Position numbers and translations under genes: made by a program
Shown here: in pieces, positions 49,892 through 59,247 of the stretch
How positions within the stretch are numbered: the stretch's first letter is position 1
Layout: every line of letters begins with the position of its first letter
NCBI GenBank assembly: GCA_963710175.1
Contig: CAVPZC010000002.1
Span: 1,364,001-1,428,000 of the forward strand
Length of the DNA stretch: 64,000 bases
From: Phormidesmis sp963710175
GTDB lineage: Bacteria; Cyanobacteriota; Cyanobacteriia; Phormidesmidales; Phormidesmidaceae
Direction: 5' to 3'
Notes under the pieces: model-generated
What the model saw: only the letters and a program-made list of their open reading frames with translations
The model's database searches: none
What the model was told of the DNA's origin: nothing

Positions 49892-52249
49892 ATGAGGATA
49901 GATCCGGCAATTGAATATGCCGACCAGCTGCTGTACGAACGCACAGGGCGGCATTTAAGCGATTTGCAGAGCTGCATCATTCAGCAGAGCTGGCAGGGAC
50001 GCACCTATGGCCAGGTAGCGACGCTAGCAGGCTACAGTGAAGGCCATATAAAAGATGTGGCTGCTCAGCTATGGCGGCTGCTCTCAGACGCGCTGGGCGA
50101 ACGAATTACGAAAGGAAATCTGCGATCGCGCCTGATCAACCGAATTAAACGCACCCTCAAAAGCGCCGTACCAACTGCCGTTCGCCCTCTGTCTGCATCC
50201 TCTAGTGCAGCGCCTGAGCGCTTCCTGGGCAGAGAACAGGCGCTGCAAACGCTCCACACGCTCTCACAAGTGCATCGCCTGATTGTGATTCAGGGGGAAG
50301 GCGGGGTCGGCAAAACCACCCTTGCCCAGCGGTACGTTCAGCGGTTTAACCAGGTGCTAGAGCTGCCGATGGCCAAGGAATCGGTCAATATTACGCCGGT
50401 AGAAAGCGTGGTGGAAGAATGGCTGCGGCAACACTTCAACGAAGAACCGGGGCACGAGTTTGGAGTGACGCTCACCCGGCTAAAGCGCCACTTGCAGCAA
50501 GGCGACATCGGCATTTTCATCGACAATTTAGAACCGGCTTTAGATAAAAACGGGCAGCTCATAGCAGACTATCGGCGCTATGTAGAGCTGCTGCGGATGT
50601 TGGATACGACTCAGGCCAGCGTGGTGATTACCAGTCGCGATCGCCTCTGCGAACCTGGCATTACCGCCTGTCACTACCGGCTGCCGGGGCTGACGGTAGA
50701 TACCTGGCAGCAGTTCTTTCAAGATCGCCGCGTCAATATTCAGCCTGCTCACGCAGATATCTTGCGTAAGATGCAGCGAGCCTATGGCGGCAATGCCAAG
50801 GCGATGGAGATTTTGTGTGCTGCCGCTGCTGGCGATTTTGAGGGCGATTTGATCGCTTGCTGGCGGGAAAATGAAGCTGACTTACTAGGCACGGCTGACC
50901 TAAGGAACTTAGTCGCCAGTCAGGTAAACCGATTGCAGCGGCTAGACGCCGATGCCTATAGGGTATTTTGCCGACTGGGCTGCTATCGCTACCAGGATCA
51001 GCCTCATCTGCGGGCTGAGGCAATCTTGGCGCTGATGTGGGATATTCTGCCTAGCCGTCAGCGGCAGACTCTAAATTCTCTGCGCGATCGCTCCCTGTTA
51101 GAATCTCGCAAAGGCACCTACTGGCTACATCCTGTCAGCCGGGCCGAGGCGATCAACCGACTGCGGCAAAGTGAAGATTGGCAGCAGGCCAACCGAACGG
51201 CGGCGAGCTATTGGAGCGATCGCGTCCATACCATCGTCTCGGTAGAAGATGGCCTGCAAGCGCTAGAGGCTTACTATCACCTGATTGCCGCCGCTGACTA
51301 CGACGCTGCCGCCGCGATCTTGCTGAAAAGCCGTCACAACCAATGGCGTCAGTTCTTGCCGTTGGCTAGCAGCCTTTATCGCATGGGACTGTTGCAGCCG
51401 GTTATCAATGCGATTACTCAAGTCTTACCGCATGTGCAGCAGGGTCGCAGTGAGCTGAACAACATCTTGGGCGATGTCTATTGGATCACCGGGCGGGTTC
51501 ACGAGGCGATTGCCTGCCAGCAGCAAACGCTGGCAGGCGCGACTGCACAGCTCAAGATTCATAGCGATATTGCGCAGTCTGAACAGCGCTTTTGTGACCG
51601 AGACATCTACTACCTGAAAATGCTGATCGTAGATGCGCATCTCAGCATCGGCCTCTACTGCATCGATCTCTGGGAACTCTCTCAAGCCGCCGAACAGTTC
51701 GAGCAGGTGATCGCTTTGGCCGCTGGCAGCGCTCACCAGGCATGGGCGGACAAAGCCACCATCGGCCTAGCCTTGGTCCGATCTTATCTGGGCCAGTCGC
51801 AAGTCGCTGCTCAGTTGGCCCTCAGTTTCTATCAGCAGTTCACCGTTGGCTCTGCCGATCAGCATGGCCGCTACGCTTACTTTTTACAGTTGCTAGGCAA
51901 AGCCTTTTGCAGTCTCGGCGAGTTGGGTAAGGCGCAAACGCTGTATGAGAGAGTGATAGCTTTTGCTGAAGCCGGTCACTATGTACAGGTAAAAGCCAAA
52001 GCCCTGACCGGGCTAGCGACTTTGCAGCGGCAGCGCGGCGATTATGCGGGGGCGATCGCACTGCACCATCAGGCAATAGACCTCTGTGAAACCATTGGGG
52101 CCAAGTGCGATCTCGCTGAGGCTTATTTTCAGCTAGGGCTGACTACTGAATTTGATGGGGAGGCCAAAGTGGATTATTTTGAGCGGGCGATCGCCCTTTT
52201 CTCAGATATCCGCGCGCCGCAGCAGGTTGAACGAGTGCGCAGAAGATAG
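49892..52249 (+). CDS. STAND-type NTPase with N-terminal HTH-like domain and TPR-like C-terminus
   Basis: 785 residues from ATG 49892. Residues ~5-85 form a small helical domain (LSDLQSCIIQQSWQGRTYGQ, then VATLAGYSEGHIKDVAAQLW), the vWA-MoxR-associated N-terminal type common on cyanobacterial STAND proteins. Residues ~110-400 are an NB-ARC-like NTPase (Walker A GEGGVGKTT at ~135-143, Walker B IGIFIDNLEPAL, sensor VVITSRDR). The rest (~430-785) is helical repeats (TPR-like). Relatives are signal-transduction or antiphage sensors; the trigger here is unknown. Single gene, no effector adjacent. Confidence 0.82.
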   Translation: MRIDPAIEYADQLLYERTGRHLSDLQSCIIQQSWQGRTYGQVATLAGYSEGHIKDVAAQLWRLLSDALGERITKGNLRSRLINRIKRTLKSAVPTAVRPLSASSSAAPERFLGREQALQTLHTLSQVHRLIVIQGEGGVGKTTLAQRYVQRFNQVLELPMAKESVNITPVESVVEEWLRQHFNEEPGHEFGVTLTRLKRHLQQGDIGIFIDNLEPALDKNGQLIADYRRYVELLRMLDTTQASVVITSRDRLCEPGITACHYRLPGLTVDTWQQFFQDRRVNIQPAHADILRKMQRAYGGNAKAMEILCAAAAGDFEGDLIACWRENEADLLGTADLRNLVASQVNRLQRLDADAYRVFCRLGCYRYQDQPHLRAEAILALMWDILPSRQRQTLNSLRDRSLLESRKGTYWLHPVSRAEAINRLRQSEDWQQANRTAASYWSDRVHTIVSVEDGLQALEAYYHLIAAADYDAAAAILLKSRHNQWRQFLPLASSLYRMGLLQPVINAITQVLPHVQQGRSELNNILGDVYWITGRVHEAIACQQQTLAGATAQLKIHSDIAQSEQRFCDRDIYYLKMLIVDAHLSIGLYCIDLWELSQAAEQFEQVIALAAGSAHQAWADKATIGLALVRSYLGQSQVAAQLALSFYQQFTVGSADQHGRYAYFLQLLGKAFCSLGELGKAQTLYERVIAFAEAGHYVQVKAKALTGLATLQRQRGDYAGAIALHHQAIDLCETIGAKCDLAEAYFQLGLTTEFDGEAKVDYFERAIALFSDIRAPQQVERVRRR

Positions 52250-52390
52250 CAACTGATCTGATAAAACTCACCGCTTGAGTCTCTCACTCCCGAAAGAAGC
52301 GAGCTTTCCCCATTCGCTGTAAGCTGTGCGTAATTTAGGCCCTGTTAGGGGGCTAAACCCGTTATTTTAAGTCACTAACAGGCAAAAACT

Positions 52391-53239
52391 ATGCGCTGGA
52401 AAATGGGGCGTCGAAGCCAAAATGTACAGGATCGGCGCGGTAGCGGTGGTGCTCCGCTAGTCGTTGGCGGCGGCGGTTTAGGCGTATTGGTCGTAGCAGT
52501 CGTCATTGCGCTGCTAGGCGGCGACCCCTCAATCGTACTTGATCAGGCAGCACGCAACCCAAACCCCAGCCGCAGCCAGCCACAGCCTACCTCACCTGAA
52601 GAAGACCAGCTCGCAGACTTTGTCTCTGTGGTTCTAGCTGATACCGAAGATACCTGGAATACCATTTTTCCTCAAGAATTTGACCGCGATTATCAAGAAC
52701 CCGACTTGGTCTTGTTCAGCGGTGCGGTACAGTCAGCCTGTGGCACTGCTCAATCAGCCGTTGGCCCGTTTTACTGCCCTGCCGATCAGCAAGTTTATAT
52801 CGACCTGAGCTTTTACCAAGCGCTCAAAAATGACCTGAATGCGCCAGGCGATTTTGCCCAAGCCTATGTGATTGCTCACGAAGTTGGCCATCATGTGCAA
52901 ACCCTAATCGGGGTTTCTGAACAGGTGCGTGCAGCGCAGCGCAGGGTGAGCCAAACTCAGGCTAATGAGCTATCGGTACGCCAAGAGCTACAGGCCGACT
53001 GCTTCGCGGGTGTATGGGCTCACAATGCCGACCAGCAGCGCGATATTTTAGAGCCTGGTGATATTGACGAAGCGCTGAACGCGGCCAGTCAGATTGGTGA
53101 TGACAAGCTACAGCAACAGCAGCAAGGCTACGTCAACCCCGATTCATTCACTCACGGCACCGCTGCCCAGCGCACAGGATGGTTCAAACGCGGCTTCAAC
53201 TCTGGCGATGTCAAACAGTGCAACACCTTTGAGAGTTGA
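52391..53239 (+). CDS. YpfJ-type zinc metallopeptidase, membrane-anchored
   Basis: 282 residues. One N-terminal membrane helix (~24-44) after a basic segment, then a Pro/Ser-rich linker and a catalytic domain with the zinc site AHEVGHHVQ and the downstream ELQADCFAGVWA (third ligand Glu), as in neutral zinc metallopeptidases of the YpfJ family. Active site outside the plasma membrane. Substrate unknown. Confidence 0.88.
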   Translation: MRWKMGRRSQNVQDRRGSGGAPLVVGGGGLGVLVVAVVIALLGGDPSIVLDQAARNPNPSRSQPQPTSPEEDQLADFVSVVLADTEDTWNTIFPQEFDRDYQEPDLVLFSGAVQSACGTAQSAVGPFYCPADQQVYIDLSFYQALKNDLNAPGDFAQAYVIAHEVGHHVQTLIGVSEQVRAAQRRVSQTQANELSVRQELQADCFAGVWAHNADQQRDILEPGDIDEALNAASQIGDDKLQQQQQGYVNPDSFTHGTAAQRTGWFKRGFNSGDVKQCNTFES

Positions 53240-53311
53240 AATGCAGACTAAGGAATTAAGGGATGCGCAGTTAGATAAAGTACCGTTACAGCCATGTCTA
53301 TGGCACATCTC

Positions 53312-54169
53312 CTAGTCTGCGAATCCTGCGCTCAAGAGTGTCAGCAAGAGAATGTAGTAAGCAATGGAAACGCTGCCAAGGCCGCTGCTGACGGTCACGA
53401 TGGCTTTTGCGGTGGGGGTCATTCGGCGCTGTCTGAGCAAGAGGGTGATCGCCAGCGCAGCCACAATTCCTATCACCGCTGCCCCGCTATCAACCGCCCA
53501 CATCCAAGACTCAATCGTAAATCCGTAAGGCGTCACTGCCTCGAAAGGGATGCTCCCTAAAGATCCCCAGGCCGAATAGTATATGACAAAACCCCAGGCA
53601 ATGCTCGCCAACCCTTTGCTCAGCCAACTGGGGTGGAACCAAGCAAAGTAGGCAGCGATCACACCGGCAGCAATCGATAGCCCGGTACTGATTCGGATCA
53701 GGCGGGGCTCTCCCAGACCCATTAGCGCCCTTATTCCCCAATACTTTTGTTGGAGAGCCTGCAACTGTTGAGAGGTCAGGCCCAAGTTGGAAACCGCGAA
53801 CGTCTCTGATAGCATCGGTGCATAGTCCAAACCTTTGCTACCTTCGCAGTCAACCAGTCGCCCGTCGTACTGGGCCTGACAGTCACTCAGTCCAGAGTCG
53901 GGCGCTTCATCAGGGACCAGAACTAAGCGCAGTGAGCGGCCCTGAATGTCGGCCTCACACTGAGACTGCTGCTCAGTTTCTGTGCAGGTGAAAATACGAT
54001 TGGGTAAGCGAATAGTTGCAGCAGATTCAGCCTGGATAGTAACCCCAGCCATCGGCACACGGCCCCCTCCATCCCGAGACTCAAACAGCAGCAAGAATAG
54101 AAACGCGCCGAAGAGCAAAATCCACAGACTGAGCACAAATCTTGAGAGAAACAATCTTGTTCGACGCAC
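53312..54169 (-). CDS. Membrane protein of unknown function with a Cys-containing extracytoplasmic domain
   Basis: 285 residues from GTG 54169; the frame continues to a TTG at 54208. An N-terminal membrane helix (LSLWILLFGAFLFLLLF) is followed by a ~120-residue hydrophilic domain with four Cys in two pairs (FTCTETEQQSQCE and LSDCQAQYDGRLVDC), suggesting disulfides outside the cytoplasm, then four hydrophobic helices to the C-terminus. No family recognised. It lies between the peptidase gene and cryptochrome DASH. Confidence 0.6.
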   Translation of the reverse strand: MRRTRLFLSRFVLSLWILLFGAFLFLLLFESRDGGGRVPMAGVTIQAESAATIRLPNRIFTCTETEQQSQCEADIQGRSLRLVLVPDEAPDSGLSDCQAQYDGRLVDCEGSKGLDYAPMLSETFAVSNLGLTSQQLQALQQKYWGIRALMGLGEPRLIRISTGLSIAAGVIAAYFAWFHPSWLSKGLASIAWGFVIYYSAWGSLGSIPFEAVTPYGFTIESWMWAVDSGAAVIGIVAALAITLLLRQRRMTPTAKAIVTVSSGLGSVSIAYYILLLTLLSAGFAD

Positions 54170-54305
54170 GGTGTTTAACCTCCCAGCTCGCGATCGCCAA
54201 GTTCGCAATTCCCCTAAAAGGTAGCAATTCGCTTACCAACTGTGGTTCAGTTCACCCAATCTTCAAGGTGGTCGTTACGTCCGTTAACCACAAGATTTTC
54301 TTTGG

Positions 54306-55778
54306 TTAGGCGCGGGATTTTCGGCGATCGCTCGCTTCCCGATACCGCTGCTCGTTCGCCTCTACAGATTTCTGCAAATCCACTACTGGGTTGGGATAAT
54401 CTACGCCCAATCGGACGTCGAACCGCTTTTGTTCTTCGGGCTGTAGCTTCCAGGGCGTGTGCACTTTTTTAGCGGGCAGGCTCCCTAGCACGGGTAGCCA
54501 GTGTTTCACGTATTTCCCTTCGGGGTCGTAGTCTTTAGACTGCTTAGGAATGTTGAAATAGCGAAAGCCCCGAGCATCGTTGCCGACGCCTGCCGTATAG
54601 TTCCAGTTGCCCCAATTGCTGCATACGTCATAGTCAATCAGCAGTGACTCAAACCATTCTGCGCCCCAGCGCCAGTCAATCCCTAGATTTTTGGTCAAAA
54701 AGCTAGCCACGTTTTGCCGCCCCCGGTTAGACATAAACCCAGTAGCGGCGATCTCTTTCATGTTGGCGTCTACCAGCGGATAGCCGGTCTCTCCTTCGCG
54801 CCACAGGTCGAAGCGTTTCCAGTCTTCCTGCCAGTCTACGGGTAAGCCGCGAATGCCGCCTTTGCGAAAGATCTTGCGGCCATACTTAGCGCAGACCAGT
54901 CGAAAATAGTCTCGCCACAATAGCTCGAATACCATCCAGTAGGTAGAATTGTTCTTTCTACGCTGATTTTCGTAAGCCTGCACCTCTTCGTAAACTTTGC
55001 GAGGAGAGAGACTGCCGTTGGCGAGCCAGGGTGAAAATTTGGAGGAATAGTCGGCCCCTAACATGCCGTTACGAGTCTCTTTGTAGGTTTGCAAACAGTC
55101 GGCATCCCAAAAGTAGTGCTGCAATCGGGCAAAGGCTTCTGTCTCTCCGCCCTTAAACTGCAAAACGCCCTTGGGATCGATGGGATTTTCTTCTAGCCCC
55201 AGATCAGAGAGAGTCGGAAGCTTGCCGGGTTCAACGCCATCAGGCAGAGCGGGTAACTGTTTAGGGGTGGCAAAAGTTGGAAACACCTGACTTTCTTTTT
55301 CTACAGCTTTGCGAAACTGAGTGAAAACTTCTGGCAGCTTGCTGATTTCGAAAGGAAGATCGTCGGGGTGGTAGAGGGTAGCGCCCCAATAGACCTCTGA
55401 ACTGACTCTCATCTCTTTTAGCGCTTTTTCAACAGCCCGATCAACATCGGTTTCTTCTGAAGTGACTTCTTCGTGCCAGTACACCGCATCAATATCTAAC
55501 GCTTTGACTAGCTCTGGTATCTCTTCCTCTGGTTTGCCCTGGCGAATTACTAAATTACTGCCTTTGGCTTGCAGCGATCGCCTCAAATCCGCCACAGTCT
55601 CGATCAAAAACTTAGCCCGGTAAGCGCCCGTCTTAGGAAAGCCAGCAGCTGTTTGACCGAAGTGACGCGGGTCAAAGCAGTAAAGGGGAATAATCTCAGC
55701 CTGACGTTCGAGCGCGCGGTGGAGCGGTTCGTGGTCGTGCAGGCGGAGATCGTGACGAAGCCAGAGGAGAATGCGCAT
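54306..55778 (-). CDS. DASH-type cryptochrome/photolyase
   Basis: 490 residues from ATG 55778 (MRILLWLRHDLRLHDHEPLH). N-terminal antenna-binding Rossmann domain and C-terminal FAD domain with GNTGYPLVDAN-like GETGYPLVDANMKEI, ATGFMSNRGRQNVASFLTKN and CSNWGNWNYTAGVGND. DASH proteins repair CPD lesions in single-stranded DNA and may signal blue light. Complete. Confidence 0.92.
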   Translation of the reverse strand: MRILLWLRHDLRLHDHEPLHRALERQAEIIPLYCFDPRHFGQTAAGFPKTGAYRAKFLIETVADLRRSLQAKGSNLVIRQGKPEEEIPELVKALDIDAVYWHEEVTSEETDVDRAVEKALKEMRVSSEVYWGATLYHPDDLPFEISKLPEVFTQFRKAVEKESQVFPTFATPKQLPALPDGVEPGKLPTLSDLGLEENPIDPKGVLQFKGGETEAFARLQHYFWDADCLQTYKETRNGMLGADYSSKFSPWLANGSLSPRKVYEEVQAYENQRRKNNSTYWMVFELLWRDYFRLVCAKYGRKIFRKGGIRGLPVDWQEDWKRFDLWREGETGYPLVDANMKEIAATGFMSNRGRQNVASFLTKNLGIDWRWGAEWFESLLIDYDVCSNWGNWNYTAGVGNDARGFRYFNIPKQSKDYDPEGKYVKHWLPVLGSLPAKKVHTPWKLQPEEQKRFDVRLGVDYPNPVVDLQKSVEANEQRYREASDRRKSRA

Positions 55779-55881
55779 AAAAGGTGAAAGTGAAAAGCGA
55801 GGCCCCAAAAATAGGAGTTAGGATTAGGCATGATAGGGTAGCTGACGTGCGATCGCCACTACAGGGAGACAGATAAGCACA

Positions 55882-56286
55882 ATGGCAAATGGCAGCCTAA
55901 AGGCACAGCTAGAAACTGCTTGCAATGATCTGTGGTGGAGTAGCGAGAGTGACTATCCGGTAGAAGTAGTCTGGCCTACGGCTCCATCTGAATTGACCGA
56001 TGAGAATCGAGAATCTTTGGTTCGTGAGCTAGCCGGCTATGAGGGTGAGTTAGAAGCAGTGAGCGTTGAGGATTTTTTTGAACGGGCGATCGCTCCCAAA
56101 AGCTGGCATACCGCCGAAGACAAAGCCCAAATATCACAGCTACAGCGGCTCAAAGCCCTTTTACAGTCAGCGCTGTCAAATCCGAAAGCCTACCGCTGCG
56201 GTGAAGTAGAAGTCAGCGTTTACGTAGTGGGCAATACCCCAAATGGCAACATTGCTGGCGTCAAAACCACAGTCATCGAGACCTGA
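55882..56286 (+). CDS. nuiA: Nuclease A inhibitor NuiA-like
   Basis: 134 residues. SLKAQLETACNDLWWSSESD, YPVEVVW, and the C-terminal CGEVEVSVYVVGNTPNGNIA, then VKTTVIET, match NuiA of Anabaena, a tight inhibitor of the NucA nuclease. The convergent downstream gene is the nucA homologue, 10 bp away, supporting an enzyme-inhibitor pair. Cytoplasmic; protects the cell from its own nuclease. Confidence 0.88.
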   Translation: MANGSLKAQLETACNDLWWSSESDYPVEVVWPTAPSELTDENRESLVRELAGYEGELEAVSVEDFFERAIAPKSWHTAEDKAQISQLQRLKALLQSALSNPKAYRCGEVEVSVYVVGNTPNGNIAGVKTTVIET

Positions 56287-56296
56287 TGCCAACTTT

Positions 56297-57286
56297 CTAC
56301 TGGCTCTCAATAGCTGCTTGAATGCTTTCAGACACTTCTGAGAGCAGGTCATAGCCGGTCGCGATTTCGATGCGATCAACCGTAGTGCGATAAGTTTGCC
56401 AGCTCGACTCGATGCGATCGCTATTCGGCATATCCACCGCAATCACCTCTGTGCGCCGCGTCACTGCGTTCGTAGGGCTATCCAAAACTACGATCACCTT
56501 CCACACCCGGCTCGGCACCGTCACCTGACCGACAGTGCCCTTATCGCCATAAATACCGCCGATCACGTAGAGCGCCTTACCCTGTTGCACCAGGTCACGC
56601 CCGTATTCTTCGAGTTCGCGCCAGGCTCCTCGATTGTTATCGCTGACCTGCGGGAAAATATTAGTCATCAGGAAGGTAATCGAATTGTCTTGCGGGTTGG
56701 CGGTGCGATCGCCTGACGGCACCATATGGCCTCGGTCATAGCCACTGCGACGATATTCGCCCGGCGTCACCTGATAAAAGCCAGGCGGCAAACTGCTATC
56801 TGGGCGAAAGTCATCTTGCCGGTCAGTGCGGCCTAGCCAGCGACTGTCTACTCGCCAGCTTGCCCAGTTCAAAACGTCACGTGCCTGACTGTACGAGAGC
56901 ACATACTGCTCTCGTTCAATCAGCCAATTGTTCGGATTCTCTCCGGCGTTGCTAGGGTTGCCCAACGTTAAATGCTCGTTATTAGAAAAATAGGTCGCTC
57001 GCTCTAAGCCGGGAGGCAGCGGCGGCAGGCTTTCGCAGGCTTTACCATTTTGATCTCGGTCTAGCCCATGCGGATCTGCTCTGAAAGCATCAAATACCTG
57101 CTGAGCCGCTGCCTGACTGATAAAATCGCGGCAGTCGCAGTAGCTATCAACGCAGGGCGGTAGGCTAGCGCTAATATCGGCGCTCACTAGGCCGCATCCT
57201 CCCATTCCGCTGCCTATGCCAGCTACCGCCATCACAGTTGCTATTGCCTGCGATCGCGACAAACGAAATTCTCTGAACTTCTGCAT
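56297..57286 (-). CDS. nucA: NucA-type DNA/RNA non-specific endonuclease, probable lipoprotein
   Basis: 329 residues from ATG 57286. A signal sequence with a lipobox-like GMGGC end, then a small Cys-rich excalibur-like module (CDCRDFISQAAAQQVFDAFR, DRDQNGKACESLPPLP) that may bind calcium, then a beta-beta-alpha-metal nuclease with the catalytic DRGHMVPSGDRT. Degrades DNA and RNA outside the cytoplasm. The extra N-terminal module distinguishes it from the minimal secreted NucA. Confidence 0.9.
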   Translation of the reverse strand: MQKFREFRLSRSQAIATVMAVAGIGSGMGGCGLVSADISASLPPCVDSYCDCRDFISQAAAQQVFDAFRADPHGLDRDQNGKACESLPPLPPGLERATYFSNNEHLTLGNPSNAGENPNNWLIEREQYVLSYSQARDVLNWASWRVDSRWLGRTDRQDDFRPDSSLPPGFYQVTPGEYRRSGYDRGHMVPSGDRTANPQDNSITFLMTNIFPQVSDNNRGAWRELEEYGRDLVQQGKALYVIGGIYGDKGTVGQVTVPSRVWKVIVVLDSPTNAVTRRTEVIAVDMPNSDRIESSWQTYRTTVDRIEIATGYDLLSEVSESIQAAIESQ

Positions 57287-57451
57287 AGCGCCCAAACATC
57301 GTCCATTTAATACATCTGTTCTAGGCTACAGGAGCTCAAGCCAGATAACCAGCCTTTTTATAGTTCCCCACCGAAAAGCTAGGACTGTATACTTAGATTC
57401 GTAATGCCTTTGAAGTAATTCCGTTAACGGCCTTCAAAGATAGAAATGTCC

Positions 57452-57470
57452 ACTTGACACCCCGTCAAGT
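57452..57470. promoter_or_regulatory. Palindrome upstream of sodN
   Basis: Arms ACTTGAC and GTCAAGT around ACCCC, 30 bp before the sodN start. A perfect 7-bp inverted repeat in promoter position; possible operator for a nickel- or redox-responsive regulator. Regulator not identified. Confidence 0.5.
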
Positions 57471-57499
57471 ACACCTTTGTCAACTACATCTTATAAATT

Positions 57500-57973
57500 A
57501 TGCTTAGCACAGTTGTTTCCAAGCTAAAAGCCTGGTTCCCAGCCCCCGAAGTTCAGGCCCACTGCGACGGCCCCTGCGGTGTATACGACCCTTCCTCTGC
57601 TCGCATTGCCGCTGAAGCTGTGGTCGCTATGACCAAGAAAATTCTCGACTTGCAGCACCCTGAAGGGGGTGACACTCAAGCCATGGCGTCTTACCAAAAC
57701 ACCATGTCTCGCTATATTGCCATTAAAGAAGAGCAAGCCCAAATTGCCAAAGATGAGCTGCTAGTGCTCTGGACTGACTACTTCAAGCCCGTCCATCTCG
57801 AAAAGTATCCTGACCTGCATGACACTTTTTGGAAAGCGGCCAAAACTTGCTCCGCCTGCAAAGTAGAAGTCAGCACTCAGCACTGCCAGGAACTAATGGA
57901 CGCTGTGCAGAAAATCCACAACATGTTCTGGGCAACCAAGGAACGCGATGTCTCCTGGTATACCGCTAGCTAG
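57500..57973 (+). CDS. sodN: Nickel superoxide dismutase
   Basis: 157 residues: a 20-residue leader followed by HCDGPCGVYDP, the nickel hook. His1, Cys2 and Cys6 of the mature protein bind nickel. The four-helix body has ARIAAEAVVAMTKKILDL and YWTDYFKP-like LWTDYFKPVHLEKYPDLHD. Converts superoxide to oxygen and peroxide. The leader must be removed by the protease encoded downstream. Typical of marine or iron-poor cyanobacteria. Confidence 0.96.
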   Translation: MLSTVVSKLKAWFPAPEVQAHCDGPCGVYDPSSARIAAEAVVAMTKKILDLQHPEGGDTQAMASYQNTMSRYIAIKEEQAQIAKDELLVLWTDYFKPVHLEKYPDLHDTFWKAAKTCSACKVEVSTQHCQELMDAVQKIHNMFWATKERDVSWYTAS

Positions 57974-58081
57974 TTGGGATAAGCCTTTCAAAAGGCGATA
58001 GATGGAAGCTCTGTAAGTCTGTTTTGACAGTTTGCAGGGCTTTTTCGATGGGGTTGGTAGGTCATTGCAAAGCCACAGGTG

Positions 58082-58423
58082 ATGAAACTAAGCCGCAGTT
58101 GGAGAGAAATTGGCCGCTGGATGATGGGCAAACGCTGGCGATTTTGCGTGACCGGAAACTCCATGCTGCCAACGCTTTCCCCTGGAGAAGATGTGTTGGT
58201 TATCCCTGTTCAAGCGCAGACAGAGATCTCTCCGGGCGATATTGTTATCTGTCGCCATCCGCTGAAGCGAGATATTCGCATGGTTAAGCGGGTGAGTGAG
58301 ACTTTTTACGATGGCGGTTGCTATGTGCTCAGCGATAATGCCAGCGAAGGCCGCGACAGTCGCTCTTTTGGAGTGGTTGGCCGAGAGCTGATTATTGGCC
58401 GGGTGACCAGTCGGTTCTTCTAG
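58082..58423 (+). CDS. sodX: Nickel-SOD maturation signal-peptidase-like protease
   Basis: 113 residues from ATG 58082. S26 peptidase fold with the catalytic Ser in GNSMLPTLSPGEDVLV and Lys in DIRMVKRVSE, then LSDNASEGRDSRSFG. Its place 108 bp after sodN is the conserved arrangement. It removes the SodN leader to expose the nickel-binding His. No clear membrane helix, unlike housekeeping LepB. Confidence 0.9.
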   Translation: MKLSRSWREIGRWMMGKRWRFCVTGNSMLPTLSPGEDVLVIPVQAQTEISPGDIVICRHPLKRDIRMVKRVSETFYDGGCYVLSDNASEGRDSRSFGVVGRELIIGRVTSRFF

Positions 58424-58546
58424 GCTTTAGCCAATAGCTATAGATGCAATAGATATGGGTCATAGCGCGAGTCTATTCGCTAAAACCTGTGGTCTGTGAG
58501 AATCTATTGACTGTGAATTTTATAGATTTTCAAGAGCGATCACTTT

Positions 58547-59038
58547 ATGACTGCTACCCTCCGACCTGCCACGCCTGACGATGTCCCTGCTATTTTCTCA
58601 TTCAGTCAGGCGCTCAGTGAGTACGAAAAGCTAGCGCACGAGATGGTGGGCACCCAGGCAGATTTACACAAGGGTCTATTTGGCCCACGGCCCTATGCCG
58701 AAGCGGTCGTAGCTGAAGTTGACGGCAACGTAGTCGCCTCAGCCACTTACTTTTATAACTTCTCTACTTTTTTGATGAAACCGGGTGTGTATTTAGAAGA
58801 TCTTTTTGTGCTGCCCGAATATCGGCGGCGTGGGATTGCAACGGATCTATTAAAGTACTTAGCGGCTCATGCGCTCAGTCAAGGCTGCGGGCGACTGGAG
58901 TGGAGCGTACTCGATTGGAATGCAGAGGCGATCGCTTTCTACAAACGCATTGGTGCCGTCCTCATGGATGAATGGACCGGCTGCCGGGTCTCAGGAGAGT
59001 CCCTGGTCAATCTGTCTAAATATGAGTCAGCTCAGTAA
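58547..59038 (+). CDS. GNAT N-acetyltransferase, SSAT-like
   Basis: 163 residues. ATLRPATPDDVPAIFSFSQA, the acetyl-CoA loop VLPEYRRRGIATDLLKYLA and WSVLDWNAEAIAFYKRIGA, then MDEWTGCRVSGESL. The last segments resemble spermidine/spermine (diamine) N-acetyltransferases. The acceptor is not proven. 123 bp after sodX. Confidence 0.85.
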   Translation: MTATLRPATPDDVPAIFSFSQALSEYEKLAHEMVGTQADLHKGLFGPRPYAEAVVAEVDGNVVASATYFYNFSTFLMKPGVYLEDLFVLPEYRRRGIATDLLKYLAAHALSQGCGRLEWSVLDWNAEAIAFYKRIGAVLMDEWTGCRVSGESLVNLSKYESAQ

Positions 59039-59123
59039 AGCTGACTGGTCCTTTTCATGGCCATTAAGTGCCACGCTTAGCCAAGCGAGATTGCAGACAT
59101 GGTCGTCACCTTCTGGGACCAGA

Positions 59124-59234
59124 AGCTATAGCAAAGTAAGAATGCATTCTTACTTTGCGAGTCGAGTTGCCTGCTGTCAGATAGCGGTTTCAGCCGATAA
59201 AAGTGTCCTAAGCAACTCGACAGGCGCTATAGCT
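59124..59234. mobile_element. 111-bp nested inverted-repeat element (MITE-like)
   Basis: Terminal arms AGCTATAGC (59124-59132) and GCTATAGCT (59226-59234) are perfect inverted repeats. Inside are a 28-bp perfect palindrome (59131-59158, half-site GCAAAGTAAGAATG) and the pair TCGAGTTGC (59162-59170) / GCAACTCGA (59212-59220). No coding capacity. Lies between convergent GNAT and uppS genes; it may also act as a terminator. Confidence 0.5.
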
Positions 59235-59247
59235 CAGAGCAGTACTG

